Shown: positions 34,203 to 41,372 of the stretch, piece after piece
Position numbering within the stretch: position 1 is the first letter of the stretch
Layout: every line of letters starts with the position of its first letter
Origin: Candidatus Kerfeldbacteria bacterium
GTDB taxonomy: Bacteria > Patescibacteriota > Patescibacteriia > UBA9570 > XYC2-FULL-38-9
DNA length: 53,289 nt
Assembly: GCA_016182555.1 (NCBI GenBank)
Contig: JACPGJ010000006.1
Location: 1-53,289 of the forward strand
Direction: 5' to 3'
Notes under the pieces: model-generated
What the model was told of the DNA's origin: nothing
What the model saw: only the letters and a program-made list of their open reading frames with translations
Database searches by the model: none
Made by a program: the position numbers and the translations under genes

Positions 34203-34297
34203 ATTCTTCTGAATATCACTGCAGTGGTGTACAGAAGAATAACGAATGACGAGCCTACAGCCTCCTCTCTATTGGTTCGTCATTCACGCCTTGAGGC
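34201..34297. other. Run of three hairpins upstream of the GC-rich membrane protein
   Basis: First hairpin 34201-34242: arms TTATTCTTCTG/CAGAAGAATAA continue inward almost without mismatch to CACTG/CAGTG. Second 34244-34285: GAATGACGA/TCGTCATTC. Third, small: GCC-TTGA-GGC. They lie between the tRNA terminator and the next promoter, so they may be DNA-level elements (palindromic repeats) rather than leader RNA. Confidence 0.55.
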
Positions 34298-34314
34298 CTT
34301 AGAAGCAGTCGCTC

Positions 34315-34346
34315 TTGACAAAGTGAATGAAATGCTGAATATATAT
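34315..34346 (+). promoter_or_regulatory. Promoter of the GC-rich membrane protein
   Basis: TTGACA with an AT run (AATATATATA) that offers a -10 at 17-19 nt spacing. Confidence 0.6.
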
Positions 34347-34411
34347 ACGTCGACTCAACGATGAGTTTGACTTTTATGGCCCCCAACCCTCAAAGAAAGA
34401 AGGGAAAGTAC

Positions 34412-35059
34412 ATGAAAACGCTCTTTCACAGGTTCTCTCTCGCCGTTGCTCTCCTGTGTTCTTCCGTCGCCTTCGCTGAAGACCCCGCACCTGCTCAAGC
34501 ACCGCCTCTGGATGCGAAGGATGCGACGGCCATTCGGAACGATGTGAAGCAGCTCGGGCAGATCTTCGGCATCCAGTCGAACTTGCCTGCAACTCCTAAG
34601 TCTCAGGATGGGACAACGAAGGATTCTGCGCCTCAGAAGACCATGGCCGATGTTGCCGACAAGGCTGTCACCATGGCCGGTCAGGCCATCGCCAGCATCG
34701 CTGCCAACGTCCAGAAGGTGGCGCCCGAGGTCTGGCGAATCATGTTGCTTCAGCAGGTAGTGAAAGGGGTCAAAGGGATCATCATCCCGGTCGGCATCCT
34801 GATCCTCCTGCAGGTCTACATCTTCTTCGTTAACCGCTACTGGTGGAAGGCGCCTGAGGCTCCGAAAACCGAACCTGATGACACGCATACGTGGCGTATT
34901 ATTATTACCCGCGTCGTGCCCATCATGTTCTCGTTCGGATTCGCCATCTGGTGTTTCGTCGCGCTGGCGGATGCGGCGGGGTATCTGATCAATCCCGAAT
35001 TCTACGCGATTCAGGATCTCCTCAGAATCATATTGAGCTCAAACGAGGTCCCTCAGTAA
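34412..35059 (+). CDS. Exported two-helix membrane protein, unusual composition
   Basis: 215 residues. Signal peptide (KTLFHRFSLAVALLCSSVAFA), a Pro/Ala/Gln-rich exported region, then two helices: GIIIPVGILILLQVYIFFVN and VVPIMFSFGFAIWCFVALADAAGYLI, with a short C-terminal part. The coding sequence is clearly GC-richer than its neighbours and prefers C/G-ending codons (ATC, CTC, AAG, GTC), while most genes here use A/T endings. A purine-rich GAAGGGAAAG precedes the ATG. Either recent transfer or very high expression could explain this. Architecture recalls small holin- or pilin-like membrane proteins, but no family was recognised. Confidence 0.65.
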   Translation: MKTLFHRFSLAVALLCSSVAFAEDPAPAQAPPLDAKDATAIRNDVKQLGQIFGIQSNLPATPKSQDGTTKDSAPQKTMADVADKAVTMAGQAIASIAANVQKVAPEVWRIMLLQQVVKGVKGIIIPVGILILLQVYIFFVNRYWWKAPEAPKTEPDDTHTWRIIITRVVPIMFSFGFAIWCFVALADAAGYLINPEFYAIQDLLRIILSSNEVPQ

Positions 35060-35074
35060 CACAATGGAGGAAAT

Positions 35075-35104
35075 ATGGGCAACCATATTCGAGATGGGCC
35101 GTAG
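35075..35104 (+). CDS. Nine-codon ORF with strong Shine-Dalgarno site
   Basis: ATG 35075 to TAG 35102-35104 encodes MGNHIRDGP. GGAGG ends 4 nt before the ATG. It lies in the tail of the preceding transcript, directly before a branched terminator, which is the layout of a leader peptide, but no gene follows on this strand for 340 nt. It may equally be a chance ORF. Confidence 0.3.
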   Translation: MGNHIRDGP

Positions 35105-35105
35105 A

Positions 35106-35179
35106 GCCTATCAACGCTGCTGTACAGCAAATGTACAGATGAAAAGAGCATACAGCTCCAGCGTTCGGTAGGCTTTTTT
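35106..35179 (+). terminator. Branched (three-way-junction) terminator or small structured RNA
   Basis: Outer stem GCCTA-(tc)-AACGCTG / CAGCGTT-(cgg)-TAGGC encloses two hairpins, CTGTACA-GCAAA-TGTACAG and GAGC-ATACA-GCTC, and is followed by T6. The T-run after a closing stem indicates termination; the two internal arms are not typical. Confidence 0.65.
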
Positions 35180-35208
35180 CATTCCATTACTCACTTTGAA
35201 GGTGGTAC

Positions 35209-35295
35209 GGTTCTATTGCAAAGTTAACCAATAATGAAAGAGAAATTACAACTTTACTGCACAAACTTCTTGCGTAATCTTTTGCTTTGCAACAG
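35209..35295. repeat. IS6-family-like terminal repeat / short relic
   Basis: GGTTCTATTGCAAAGTT at 35209-35225 matches 16 of 17 bases of IS6-family ends as I recall them (GGTTCTGTTGCAAAGTT). An imperfect inverted partner, CTTTGCAACAG, lies at 35285-35295. No transposase can be read between. With the tail terminator and the tRNA promoter this accounts for the gene-free stretch 35060-35441. Confidence 0.35.
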
Positions 35296-35393
35296 TTTCT
35301 GCTATTTGGTTCCAGTATATCATTGCATCAGCATTTCTCAGGATAATCGCAAAGAGTTCGTGTGAGTTCTGTGCTAGAGTACAAAACAAACAA

Positions 35394-35422
35394 TTGACAG
35401 TCATCACAAAGCTGCGTAGACT
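35394..35422 (+). promoter_or_regulatory. tRNA-Val(GAC) promoter
   Basis: TTGACA, 17-nt spacer, TAGACT, about 20 nt before the tRNA. Confidence 0.75.
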
Positions 35423-35441
35423 ACACAATGCTTTCTTATAG

Positions 35442-35518
35442 GGGCGGTTAGCTCAGTTGGTTAGAGCGCTTGCTCGACACGCAAGAGGTCACAAGTTCGA
35501 ATCTTGTATCGCCCACCA
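35442..35518 (+). tRNA. tRNA-Val (anticodon GAC), CCA encoded
   Basis: Acceptor GGGCGGT/ATCGCCC, anticodon stem CTTGC/GCAAG around TCGACAC, T arm ACAAG/CTTGT, discriminator A and genomic CCA. Confidence 0.94.
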
Positions 35519-35534
35519 CATGCTAGTACATCAG

Positions 35535-35557
35535 AGCCTGCAAATGCAGGTTCTTTG
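35535..35557 (+). terminator. Terminator after tRNA-Val(GAC)
   Basis: CCTGCA-AA-TGCAGG followed by TTCTTTG; short stem, partial T-run. Confidence 0.5.
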
Positions 35558-35613
35558 TCGCCGGTGCTTCGGCCGTGCTACAATAGACCGGTTAACAAGA
35601 TAATGATTATTTT

Positions 35614-36477
35614 ATGCCTGTTCGTAAATCAAACAAACCCAAAACGACGCAAAAAAAAACACGCCCAACGCGCAAATTGAAACCGCGCGATGGTGCTATG
35701 CCGAAACCGTCATTTACGCATACATACCAGACGCCATCACAGCGCAAAACCTATAGCCAAGAAGAACAAACCCGTAAAGCTACACTGGCTGGCGAAGTGA
35801 TTCACCCATCAGAATTTAAAAGTGGCCGCGCGACCTGGCGTATTTTTCGTATTATGGCCGAATTTGTGGAAGGGTATAATTTTTTATCGAAATTGACTGC
35901 AGATATTACTATCTTTGGTTCTGCACGTACAAAACCGGGAGAAAAGTATTATAAAGTAGCAGAGAAACTGGGTCGCTTGCTTGCACAAGAAGGATTTTCG
36001 GTGATTACGGGCGGTGGCCCAGGTATTATGGAAGCGGCGAATAAAGGAGCCTACGAAGCTGGTGGTGAATCGATTGGCCTTGGTGTGCAATTGCCTTTCG
36101 AACAGCGTATGAACGATTATATTTTGCATGGTATTGGTTTCAATTTTTTCTTTACCCGAAAAGTCATGCTCACTTCGCCATCACAAGCATTTATTGCTTT
36201 TCCCGGTGGCTATGGCACGATTGATGAAATTTTTGAAGTGCTTACATTGATTAAGACTCACAAAATGCAGCCGGTACCAGTGATTTTAGTTGGCAAAGAA
36301 TTTTGGGGACAATTGCGCAAGTTTTTGAAAGAACAGATGCTCGACAAACACCAAACCATCAATGAAGAAGAGCTTCATGTGTTTGATATTGTGGATACCG
36401 CAGAAGAAGCTATACAAATTTTGCGCCAACGCATTGTATCGCGTGATAGCATGACTCAAGTATTGAATCAGGAATAG
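35614..36477 (+). CDS. LOG-family protein (nucleoside monophosphate phosphoribohydrolase-like)
   Basis: 287 residues. A ~75-residue Lys/Arg-rich, low-complexity start precedes a Rossmann-type LOG domain with VITGGGPGIMEAANKGAYEAGG and the family motif PGGYGTIDEIFE. LOG enzymes hydrolyse nucleoside 5'-monophosphates to base and ribose 5-phosphate (cytokinin activation in plants, purine turnover in bacteria); they are often mislabelled lysine decarboxylases. TACAAT at 35579-35584 may be its -10 box. The basic extension is unusual and could bind nucleic acid. Confidence 0.85.
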   Translation: MPVRKSNKPKTTQKKTRPTRKLKPRDGAMPKPSFTHTYQTPSQRKTYSQEEQTRKATLAGEVIHPSEFKSGRATWRIFRIMAEFVEGYNFLSKLTADITIFGSARTKPGEKYYKVAEKLGRLLAQEGFSVITGGGPGIMEAANKGAYEAGGESIGLGVQLPFEQRMNDYILHGIGFNFFFTRKVMLTSPSQAFIAFPGGYGTIDEIFEVLTLIKTHKMQPVPVILVGKEFWGQLRKFLKEQMLDKHQTINEEELHVFDIVDTAEEAIQILRQRIVSRDSMTQVLNQE

Positions 36478-36500
36478 CCACCTTAACGATTTCATTATCT

Positions 36501-37445
36501 ATGCCCAAAAAAATTTCGCCAAAAGAGTTTGTGGTGATTGTTGACCAAGCGCACAATGATTGGCGATTAGATCAATTTCTCACCGAACAGATGACGGGTG
36601 TTTCACGTTCGCAAATTCAACGGTTAATTGTGGGAAAGCGAGTGCGCGTGAATGACAAAGCGGTGAGTAAGCACCATTTTTTGCGTACGGGTGACCATGT
36701 GGTGGTGATGCAAGATGATGTGTCTGATGCCCCACAGGAAAAACCAGCAGTTATTATTCCAACGATTTCGATTCTTTTTGAAGATGATGCATTGATTGTT
36801 TTGGATAAACCGGTTGGAGTATTGGTCCATGCGGCTGCGCATTCTTCTGATTCGACGGTGGTTGATTTTTTACTTAATCATTGTTCGCAAATTGCGAGCG
36901 TAGGAGATGATGCAGCGCGCCCAGGCATTGTACATCGGTTAGATAGACCGGTGTCTGGTGTGTTAATCGTGGCGAAAACGGCAGAAGCATTTACGGCATT
37001 GAAAAAACAGTTTAGTGAACGCACAGTGGAAAAGGAATATCGTGCTATTGTTCATGGTAAACCATCCCGTGAAGTAGATACGATTCGGTTTGTGATTGCG
37101 CGCTCTCGCACCCGTTCTGGGAAAATGGCCGCACGACCAGAGCATGAAGAAGGCAAAGATGCTTGGACCGAATATGAATTGATCCAGTCCACGCCACCAT
37201 ATAGTGAATTGCTTGTGCGCATTAAAACTGGGCGAACTCACCAAATACGTGCTCACTTAGCCGCGATTAACTGTCCCGTTGTTGGCGATCCATTATATAC
37301 TTCGAAGCAATATCGGTCTGGCAAATATCCACGGCTGTTTCTCCATGCCCATCGGTTGAGTATCACCCACCCCTTGACTCACAAAAAGATGACTTTTGTA
37401 TCGCCTATACCCGCCGTGTTTCCAGAATTTCTTCAGCGGGCTTGA
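36501..37445 (+). CDS. RluA-family rRNA/tRNA pseudouridine synthase
   Basis: 314 residues. An N-terminal S4 RNA-binding domain (WRLDQFLTEQMTGVSRSQIQRLI) is followed by the catalytic domain with the active-site motif HRLDRPVSGVLIVAKT (catalytic Asp in RLDR), LVRIKTGRTHQIRAHL and PVVGDPLYT. Closest in plan to RluD, which modifies helix 69 of 23S rRNA; the exact target cannot be read. It starts 23 nt after the LOG gene, so cotranscription is likely. Confidence 0.92.
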   Translation: MPKKISPKEFVVIVDQAHNDWRLDQFLTEQMTGVSRSQIQRLIVGKRVRVNDKAVSKHHFLRTGDHVVVMQDDVSDAPQEKPAVIIPTISILFEDDALIVLDKPVGVLVHAAAHSSDSTVVDFLLNHCSQIASVGDDAARPGIVHRLDRPVSGVLIVAKTAEAFTALKKQFSERTVEKEYRAIVHGKPSREVDTIRFVIARSRTRSGKMAARPEHEEGKDAWTEYELIQSTPPYSELLVRIKTGRTHQIRAHLAAINCPVVGDPLYTSKQYRSGKYPRLFLHAHRLSITHPLTHKKMTFVSPIPAVFPEFLQRA

Positions 37446-37448
37446 AAC

Positions 37449-37477
37449 TTGACGCAACAGGCTGTCTTTTGTATACT
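37449..37477 (+). promoter_or_regulatory. rplS promoter
   Basis: TTGACG, 17-nt spacer, TATACT; leader about 28 nt, T-rich and without Shine-Dalgarno. Confidence 0.7.
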
Positions 37478-37511
37478 ACGAAAGCTTTGAATTTTAATTG
37501 AATTTTTTTGT

Positions 37512-38048
37512 ATGTCCGATACGGAGAAAAAACCTGAAGAAGAAGGCCAAACAGAGCCACAAACAACCCCAACAACACCCGAAACTACGCCAACTCCAGC
37601 AGAAACCGCTCCCGCAGCAGCGGTGGAAGAGACGCCTGCTCCAGAACCAGTGGAAGACCCAGAAAAAATTGCGCAGCAAGAAGCCTTGGCTAAACAACAA
37701 GCCGAAGAAGAACGTATGGCTGCCGAGACTCTGGCTCGTACTAAATATGATTCCCTTCGCCCGGGCATGACTATTCGTGTTCACCAGAAAATTAAAGAAG
37801 GAGAAAAAGAGCGTATTCAGGTTTTCCAAGGCATGATTATTGCATTGCGTGGAAAGACACATGAAACGAAAACCATCACCGTTCAGAAAAATTCATTTGG
37901 CGTGTTGGTTGATAAAATTTTCCCCCTTGCCTCACCACTCATTGATAAAATTGAAATCGTCAAAGTGGCTCGTGTTCGCCGCGCCAAATTATATTTCTTG
38001 AAGAAATACGGCAAACGCCTCAAAGAGACATTGGTGAGACAATCGTAA
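37512..38048 (+). CDS. rplS: 50S ribosomal protein bL19 with a long acidic N-terminal extension
   Basis: 178 residues; the family usually has ~115. Residues ~80-178 are standard bL19: LRPGMTIRVHQKIKEGEKERIQVFQGMIIALRG, then SFGVLVDKIFPLASPLIDKIEIVK and RRAKLYFLKKYGKRLKE. The first ~75 residues are Pro/Thr/Glu/Ala-rich and disordered. bL19 lies at the 30S-50S interface. In most bacteria rplS ends the rpsP-rimM-trmD operon; here it is 28 kb away from trmD. A tRNA-Leu gene follows 24 nt later. Confidence 0.93.
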   Translation: MSDTEKKPEEEGQTEPQTTPTTPETTPTPAETAPAAAVEETPAPEPVEDPEKIAQQEALAKQQAEEERMAAETLARTKYDSLRPGMTIRVHQKIKEGEKERIQVFQGMIIALRGKTHETKTITVQKNSFGVLVDKIFPLASPLIDKIEIVKVARVRRAKLYFLKKYGKRLKETLVRQS

Positions 38049-38072
38049 TATAACGTGGCCACGGCCACACAC

Positions 38073-38155
38073 GCCCAGGTGGCGAAACTGGTACACGCAC
38101 TACCTTGAGGTGGTAGCGCCCACAAGGCATGGAGGTTCGAATCCTCTCCTGGGCA
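38073..38155 (+). tRNA. tRNA-Leu (anticodon GAG)
   Basis: Acceptor GCCCAGG/CCTGGGC, anticodon stem CTACC/GGTAG around TTGAGGT, long variable arm (class II), T arm GAGG.TTCGAAT.CCTC, discriminator A. CCA not encoded. Confidence 0.93.
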
Positions 38156-38255
38156 CAGCGATATTGTGAGGCTCATTGGCATGCATGGAACACCATTGAA
38201 GTTTTTTCAATATTTTGTTACGCTAGAGTCATAAAATAAAAATGAACAATAGCGT

Positions 38256-38540
38256 ATGAACCACCATGCCATGCAGAGCAAGGATGTTACGCTTGAAAAT
38301 TGGCAATTTGCTCTTGCTCCATTAAGCGAAGAGGAACAGCGAAAAATTCATGTCGCGTTGCTTGGGGTGCATACCTTAGCGCAACATGTGCGTACGGATA
38401 GTTCGGTTGGCGAACTTGATTTTGTTGCCGGGTGTATGGCCGACCTGATTTGCAACGACATTAACACAAAAGTACAGATACGCAAGTTACTCAATCATGC
38501 ACTGGCCCGTGCGCTGCAAGAAGGCGCAGAAAAGAAATAA
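38256..38540 (+). CDS. Hypothetical soluble protein
   Basis: 94 residues, mostly helical, no signal peptide or membrane segment. Starts MNHHAMQSKDVTLENW; ATG 38271 is an alternative. Two cysteines (GCMADLICND) are its only striking residues. It lies between tRNA-Leu and tRNA-Val. No family was recognised. Confidence 0.5.
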   Translation: MNHHAMQSKDVTLENWQFALAPLSEEEQRKIHVALLGVHTLAQHVRTDSSVGELDFVAGCMADLICNDINTKVQIRKLLNHALARALQEGAEKK

Positions 38541-38543
38541 TAA

Positions 38544-38620
38544 GGACGGTTAGCTCAGTTGGTTAGAGCATCTGCTTTACACGCAGAGGGCCGCAGGTTC
38601 GAGTCCTGCACTGTCCACCA
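38544..38620 (+). tRNA. tRNA-Val (anticodon TAC), CCA encoded
   Basis: Acceptor GGACGGT/ACTGTCC, anticodon stem TCTGC/GCAGA around TTTACAC, T arm GCAGG/CCTGC, discriminator A and genomic CCA. Only 3 nt after the stop of the preceding ORF. Confidence 0.94.
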
Positions 38621-38641
38621 CATATAGTTATTACATCCATC

Positions 38642-39682
38642 ATGGACAAAAAAATCGAGCAATATATTCGTGAGCAGATTTTGCCACACTATCCCATCAA
38701 TGGAGTGTTGCATATTGCGCCGATTGAATTGAGTTTAATCAACCGGAATTTTTATATTCACACACAAGAAGGTGCGTTCATTTTGCAGCGCATGGCCAAG
38801 ATTTTTACCACGGCGACAGTGGAAGATATGGCGAAAGTGATAGAACATTTGACACACAAAGGTATTTCCACATTAGAACTTATCCCAGCAATAGATGGCC
38901 ACTGGTATTATGAAGACCAGCGTGGGTATTTGTGGAAACTCATGGTCGCGGTAGATGGCGAGACCTACCATGTCGTGCCTAACACTCATATTGCGTATGA
39001 AGCCGGAAAATTACTTGGTGCGTTTTTATATGGTTTGAAAGATTTTGATTATACGCAATTAAAAAATCCGCTGCGTTTGCATAATACGCAAGAGATTATT
39101 GATCGGTACAATAGAGTTTTTGAACAGCTTTGTGCGCAAGAATCAGACGAGATATTTCGTGAGGCATATATCTCTATTCATAAAGAATTACCCCAGTCTT
39201 TACTGCCTGCCACATTACCATGGTCCGTTGTGCATGGTGACCCTAAAATATCGAATTTTATTTTTGGGCATGGGTCTGATGGGCAAGGGATTTGCATGAT
39301 CGATTTAGATACGACGATGCACCATACGCCGCTGGTGGATATCGGCGATGGTTTGCGTTCGTGGTGTGGGCAGCATGAGGAAGATCCGAACAACACATTT
39401 GCGCTGGATATTTTTGAAGCAGCAATGCGTGGGTATTTTTCAGTGATGCCGCTTTCGCCACTCGAAGTGAATCATGTGTACACGGCGATTCGTATGATTA
39501 CGCTTGAACTGGCAGCGCGCTTCGCCACCGATGTAGTGGACGATAACTATTTCGGTTGGAACGATGCCTTATTCCCTTCGCGCAAAGCCCATAATCGTGC
39601 CCGGGCATATAGCATGGTGGCGTTGGCACGAGATGTTGCTACCAAAGAACAAGAAATTCGTGATATACTTCACGGTATATGA
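38642..39682 (+). CDS. Phosphotransferase of the APH/N-acetylhexosamine-kinase type
   Basis: 346 residues with an aminoglycoside-phosphotransferase-like kinase fold. The catalytic loop reads WSVVHGDPKISNFIF (HGD..K..N) and the metal-binding loop GICMIDLDTTMHHTPLVDIGD (Asp-Leu-Asp), very close in layout to NahK (HNDTK.NN / CVIDLDTVMPG..FDFGD). It would phosphorylate a sugar with ATP; N-acetylhexosamine is plausible, as the cell makes surface glycans, but not proven. The last codons overlap the next gene (ATGA). Confidence 0.8.
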   Translation: MDKKIEQYIREQILPHYPINGVLHIAPIELSLINRNFYIHTQEGAFILQRMAKIFTTATVEDMAKVIEHLTHKGISTLELIPAIDGHWYYEDQRGYLWKLMVAVDGETYHVVPNTHIAYEAGKLLGAFLYGLKDFDYTQLKNPLRLHNTQEIIDRYNRVFEQLCAQESDEIFREAYISIHKELPQSLLPATLPWSVVHGDPKISNFIFGHGSDGQGICMIDLDTTMHHTPLVDIGDGLRSWCGQHEEDPNNTFALDIFEAAMRGYFSVMPLSPLEVNHVYTAIRMITLELAARFATDVVDDNYFGWNDALFPSRKAHNRARAYSMVALARDVATKEQEIRDILHGI

Positions 39683-39909
39683 AATATCTATTTGGTATAC
39701 TACTCATTGTTTTAGGATTCGTCGTTATTTGGAAAACGAATTGGTTTCTTCAAATGTTTGGCCGTAATGCCTGGGCAGAAGAAAAATTTGGATATGGTGG
39801 AACATGGACGATGTATAAAATACTGGGTGTTCTTTTGATTATCGTCGCATTCTTGGTCATGTCTGGTGGTGCATTCAAGGTTCTTGACTTTCTCTTTATC
39901 CCAGGCTAA
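39679..39909 (+). CDS. Small two-helix membrane protein
   Basis: 76 residues: LFGILLIVLGFVVIWKTNWFL and ILGVLLIIVAFLVMSGGAF with a short hydrophilic turn (GRNAWAEEKFGYGGTW). It overlaps the kinase gene by 4 nt (ATGA), indicating translational coupling. Similar two-helix proteins of unknown role are frequent in Patescibacteria. Confidence 0.65.
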   Translation: MKYLFGILLIVLGFVVIWKTNWFLQMFGRNAWAEEKFGYGGTWTMYKILGVLLIIVAFLVMSGGAFKVLDFLFIPG

Positions 39910-39937
39910 ACTGTGTAGGCATTTTCGTATATCTTAC

Positions 39938-40010
39938 GGGCCCGTAGCTCATTTGGTAGAGCACCTGCTTTGCACGCAGGGGGCGAGGAGTTCGAGTCTC
40001 CTCGGGTCCA
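39938..40010 (+). tRNA. tRNA-Ala (anticodon TGC)
   Basis: Acceptor GGGCCCG/CGGGTCC, anticodon stem CCTGC/GCAGG around TTTGCAC, T arm GAGGA.TTCGAGT.CTCCT-like, discriminator A. CCA not encoded. Confidence 0.92.
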
Positions 40011-40055
40011 CAACTGCTACATATAAAAACGAGATTATTTTTTAACAAATTTTTT

Positions 40056-41231
40056 ATGGGTAGTAAATGTTTAGTTTCACTCCTCATCGCGATACTATTT
40101 GCAAGCCCTTTGATCGCATTTACAGCCACAAGCGATACGGTTTTTGATTTTACGGACCAAATAGGGACCACTGCAAATAACACAAAGCTTTTTAAATATA
40201 CAGGTAAATTGTATGCGATTCATTCACATGGGGATCAATTTATCACGGAGAAATCGGACGACACTACCAATCCTATTCAAGTATCGGTTGCAACCAATCA
40301 AGATCTGAGTTCTTGGGCGGATGTTTCAAGCTCTGCTCCATTTTCTACGTTGACTGACCATGTATTTGAGATAGAAAAGTTTTTCACTTTCAAAAAATAC
40401 ATCTATGCCTTTGTTGTCACCACAGAGAATACCCCCGAGTTATGGCGCTTAAGGAAAAAGCGTGACGGTGCGGTTTGGGAACAAATTGGAGAAGATGTTT
40501 TTTCAACTCAACTCATAGATTTCACATCTGCAGTTGTTCGGCTTGCCACCGTCAACGTCAACCCAGCTTTATTTGTCATTGGGCACACGGTTAATGGTAA
40601 TCATATATATAAAACAACCGATGGTGTGCATTGGCAACGCGTCAACGCGAACGCTCTTTTTGTAGGTGATGGAACAGCTCCAATAGTGCGTCTTGTGAAA
40701 CACACAGTTGATGATACTCGTTATGCATATGCTTTTACTCAAGATGGTCAGGTACTGCGCGCAGAACTCGATCATATGGATACTTGGGAAAATGTTTTCA
40801 CTATTCAAGCAGTCAGTAGTGATGCTGATACTCCGAATCCCGATTTCACGCTCACCTCAGCCGGTCAAATTGGCGGGAAATTATATGTGATTGGACAAGC
40901 GGAAAATGACGAACCGGGCGGACAATTATTTGTTTCTACAGATTGGGAAACAGCATCTCTCACTCAATCCTTCAACAACAGTTCTGGGAATTGGATATTC
41001 CATAAATTTGCTTCCAATAATACACTCTATATTTTAGCCGATGTGAATGAAGGTATGGCATGGTTTGCACGCATGACAGATAATAACACCACTGAAACGC
41101 TTTTATTGAGTGATGTTGATTTTGATCATGATGAGTCGGCGCAGTTCACGAGTCTGCTTACTTATAAAGACAGAAATTACTTTTCTTATCGCACATCGAA
41201 CGGTTCGCTGATCTATTCTTTATCGGAATAG
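40056..41231 (+). CDS. Secreted beta-propeller-like protein
   Basis: 391 residues: signal peptide (CLVSLLIAILFASPLIAFTA), then repeated beta-strand units such as KLFKYTGKLYAIHSH, NHIYKTTDGVHWQRV, GKLYVIGQAEND and QLFVSTDWE. The KTTDGVHW and STDWE patterns are like Asp-box/BNR turns of sialidase-type propellers. No catalytic sialidase residues were identified, so a binding role is more likely. The gene follows tRNA-Ala and has no recognised operon partner. Confidence 0.6.
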   Translation: MGSKCLVSLLIAILFASPLIAFTATSDTVFDFTDQIGTTANNTKLFKYTGKLYAIHSHGDQFITEKSDDTTNPIQVSVATNQDLSSWADVSSSAPFSTLTDHVFEIEKFFTFKKYIYAFVVTTENTPELWRLRKKRDGAVWEQIGEDVFSTQLIDFTSAVVRLATVNVNPALFVIGHTVNGNHIYKTTDGVHWQRVNANALFVGDGTAPIVRLVKHTVDDTRYAYAFTQDGQVLRAELDHMDTWENVFTIQAVSSDADTPNPDFTLTSAGQIGGKLYVIGQAENDEPGGQLFVSTDWETASLTQSFNNSSGNWIFHKFASNNTLYILADVNEGMAWFARMTDNNTTETLLLSDVDFDHDESAQFTSLLTYKDRNYFSYRTSNGSLIYSLSE

Positions 41232-41372
41232 ATATGCGTATTTAATCTGTCGGAAGTAAGTTTGAAATTTTTATAACCATTATGAAAATAAAATTGGCAC
41301 ATATTTTCCTCAATCAAGAAAAAATGATATCCTTATCATATTCATACATCATTACCAGTAATTTTTTGAATT

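Noticed and set aside
35246-35428. 60-codon minus-strand frame in the gap before tRNA-Val
   Set aside because: No recognisable protein pattern, no promoter in that direction, and it crosses the tRNA promoter; considered as an IS6 transposase remnant but the residues do not match.
39664-39682. Possible recoding of TGA, as in some CPR lineages
   Set aside because: TGA ends the kinase gene exactly at the expected place and tRNA genes show no TCA anticodon, so the standard bacterial code applies.
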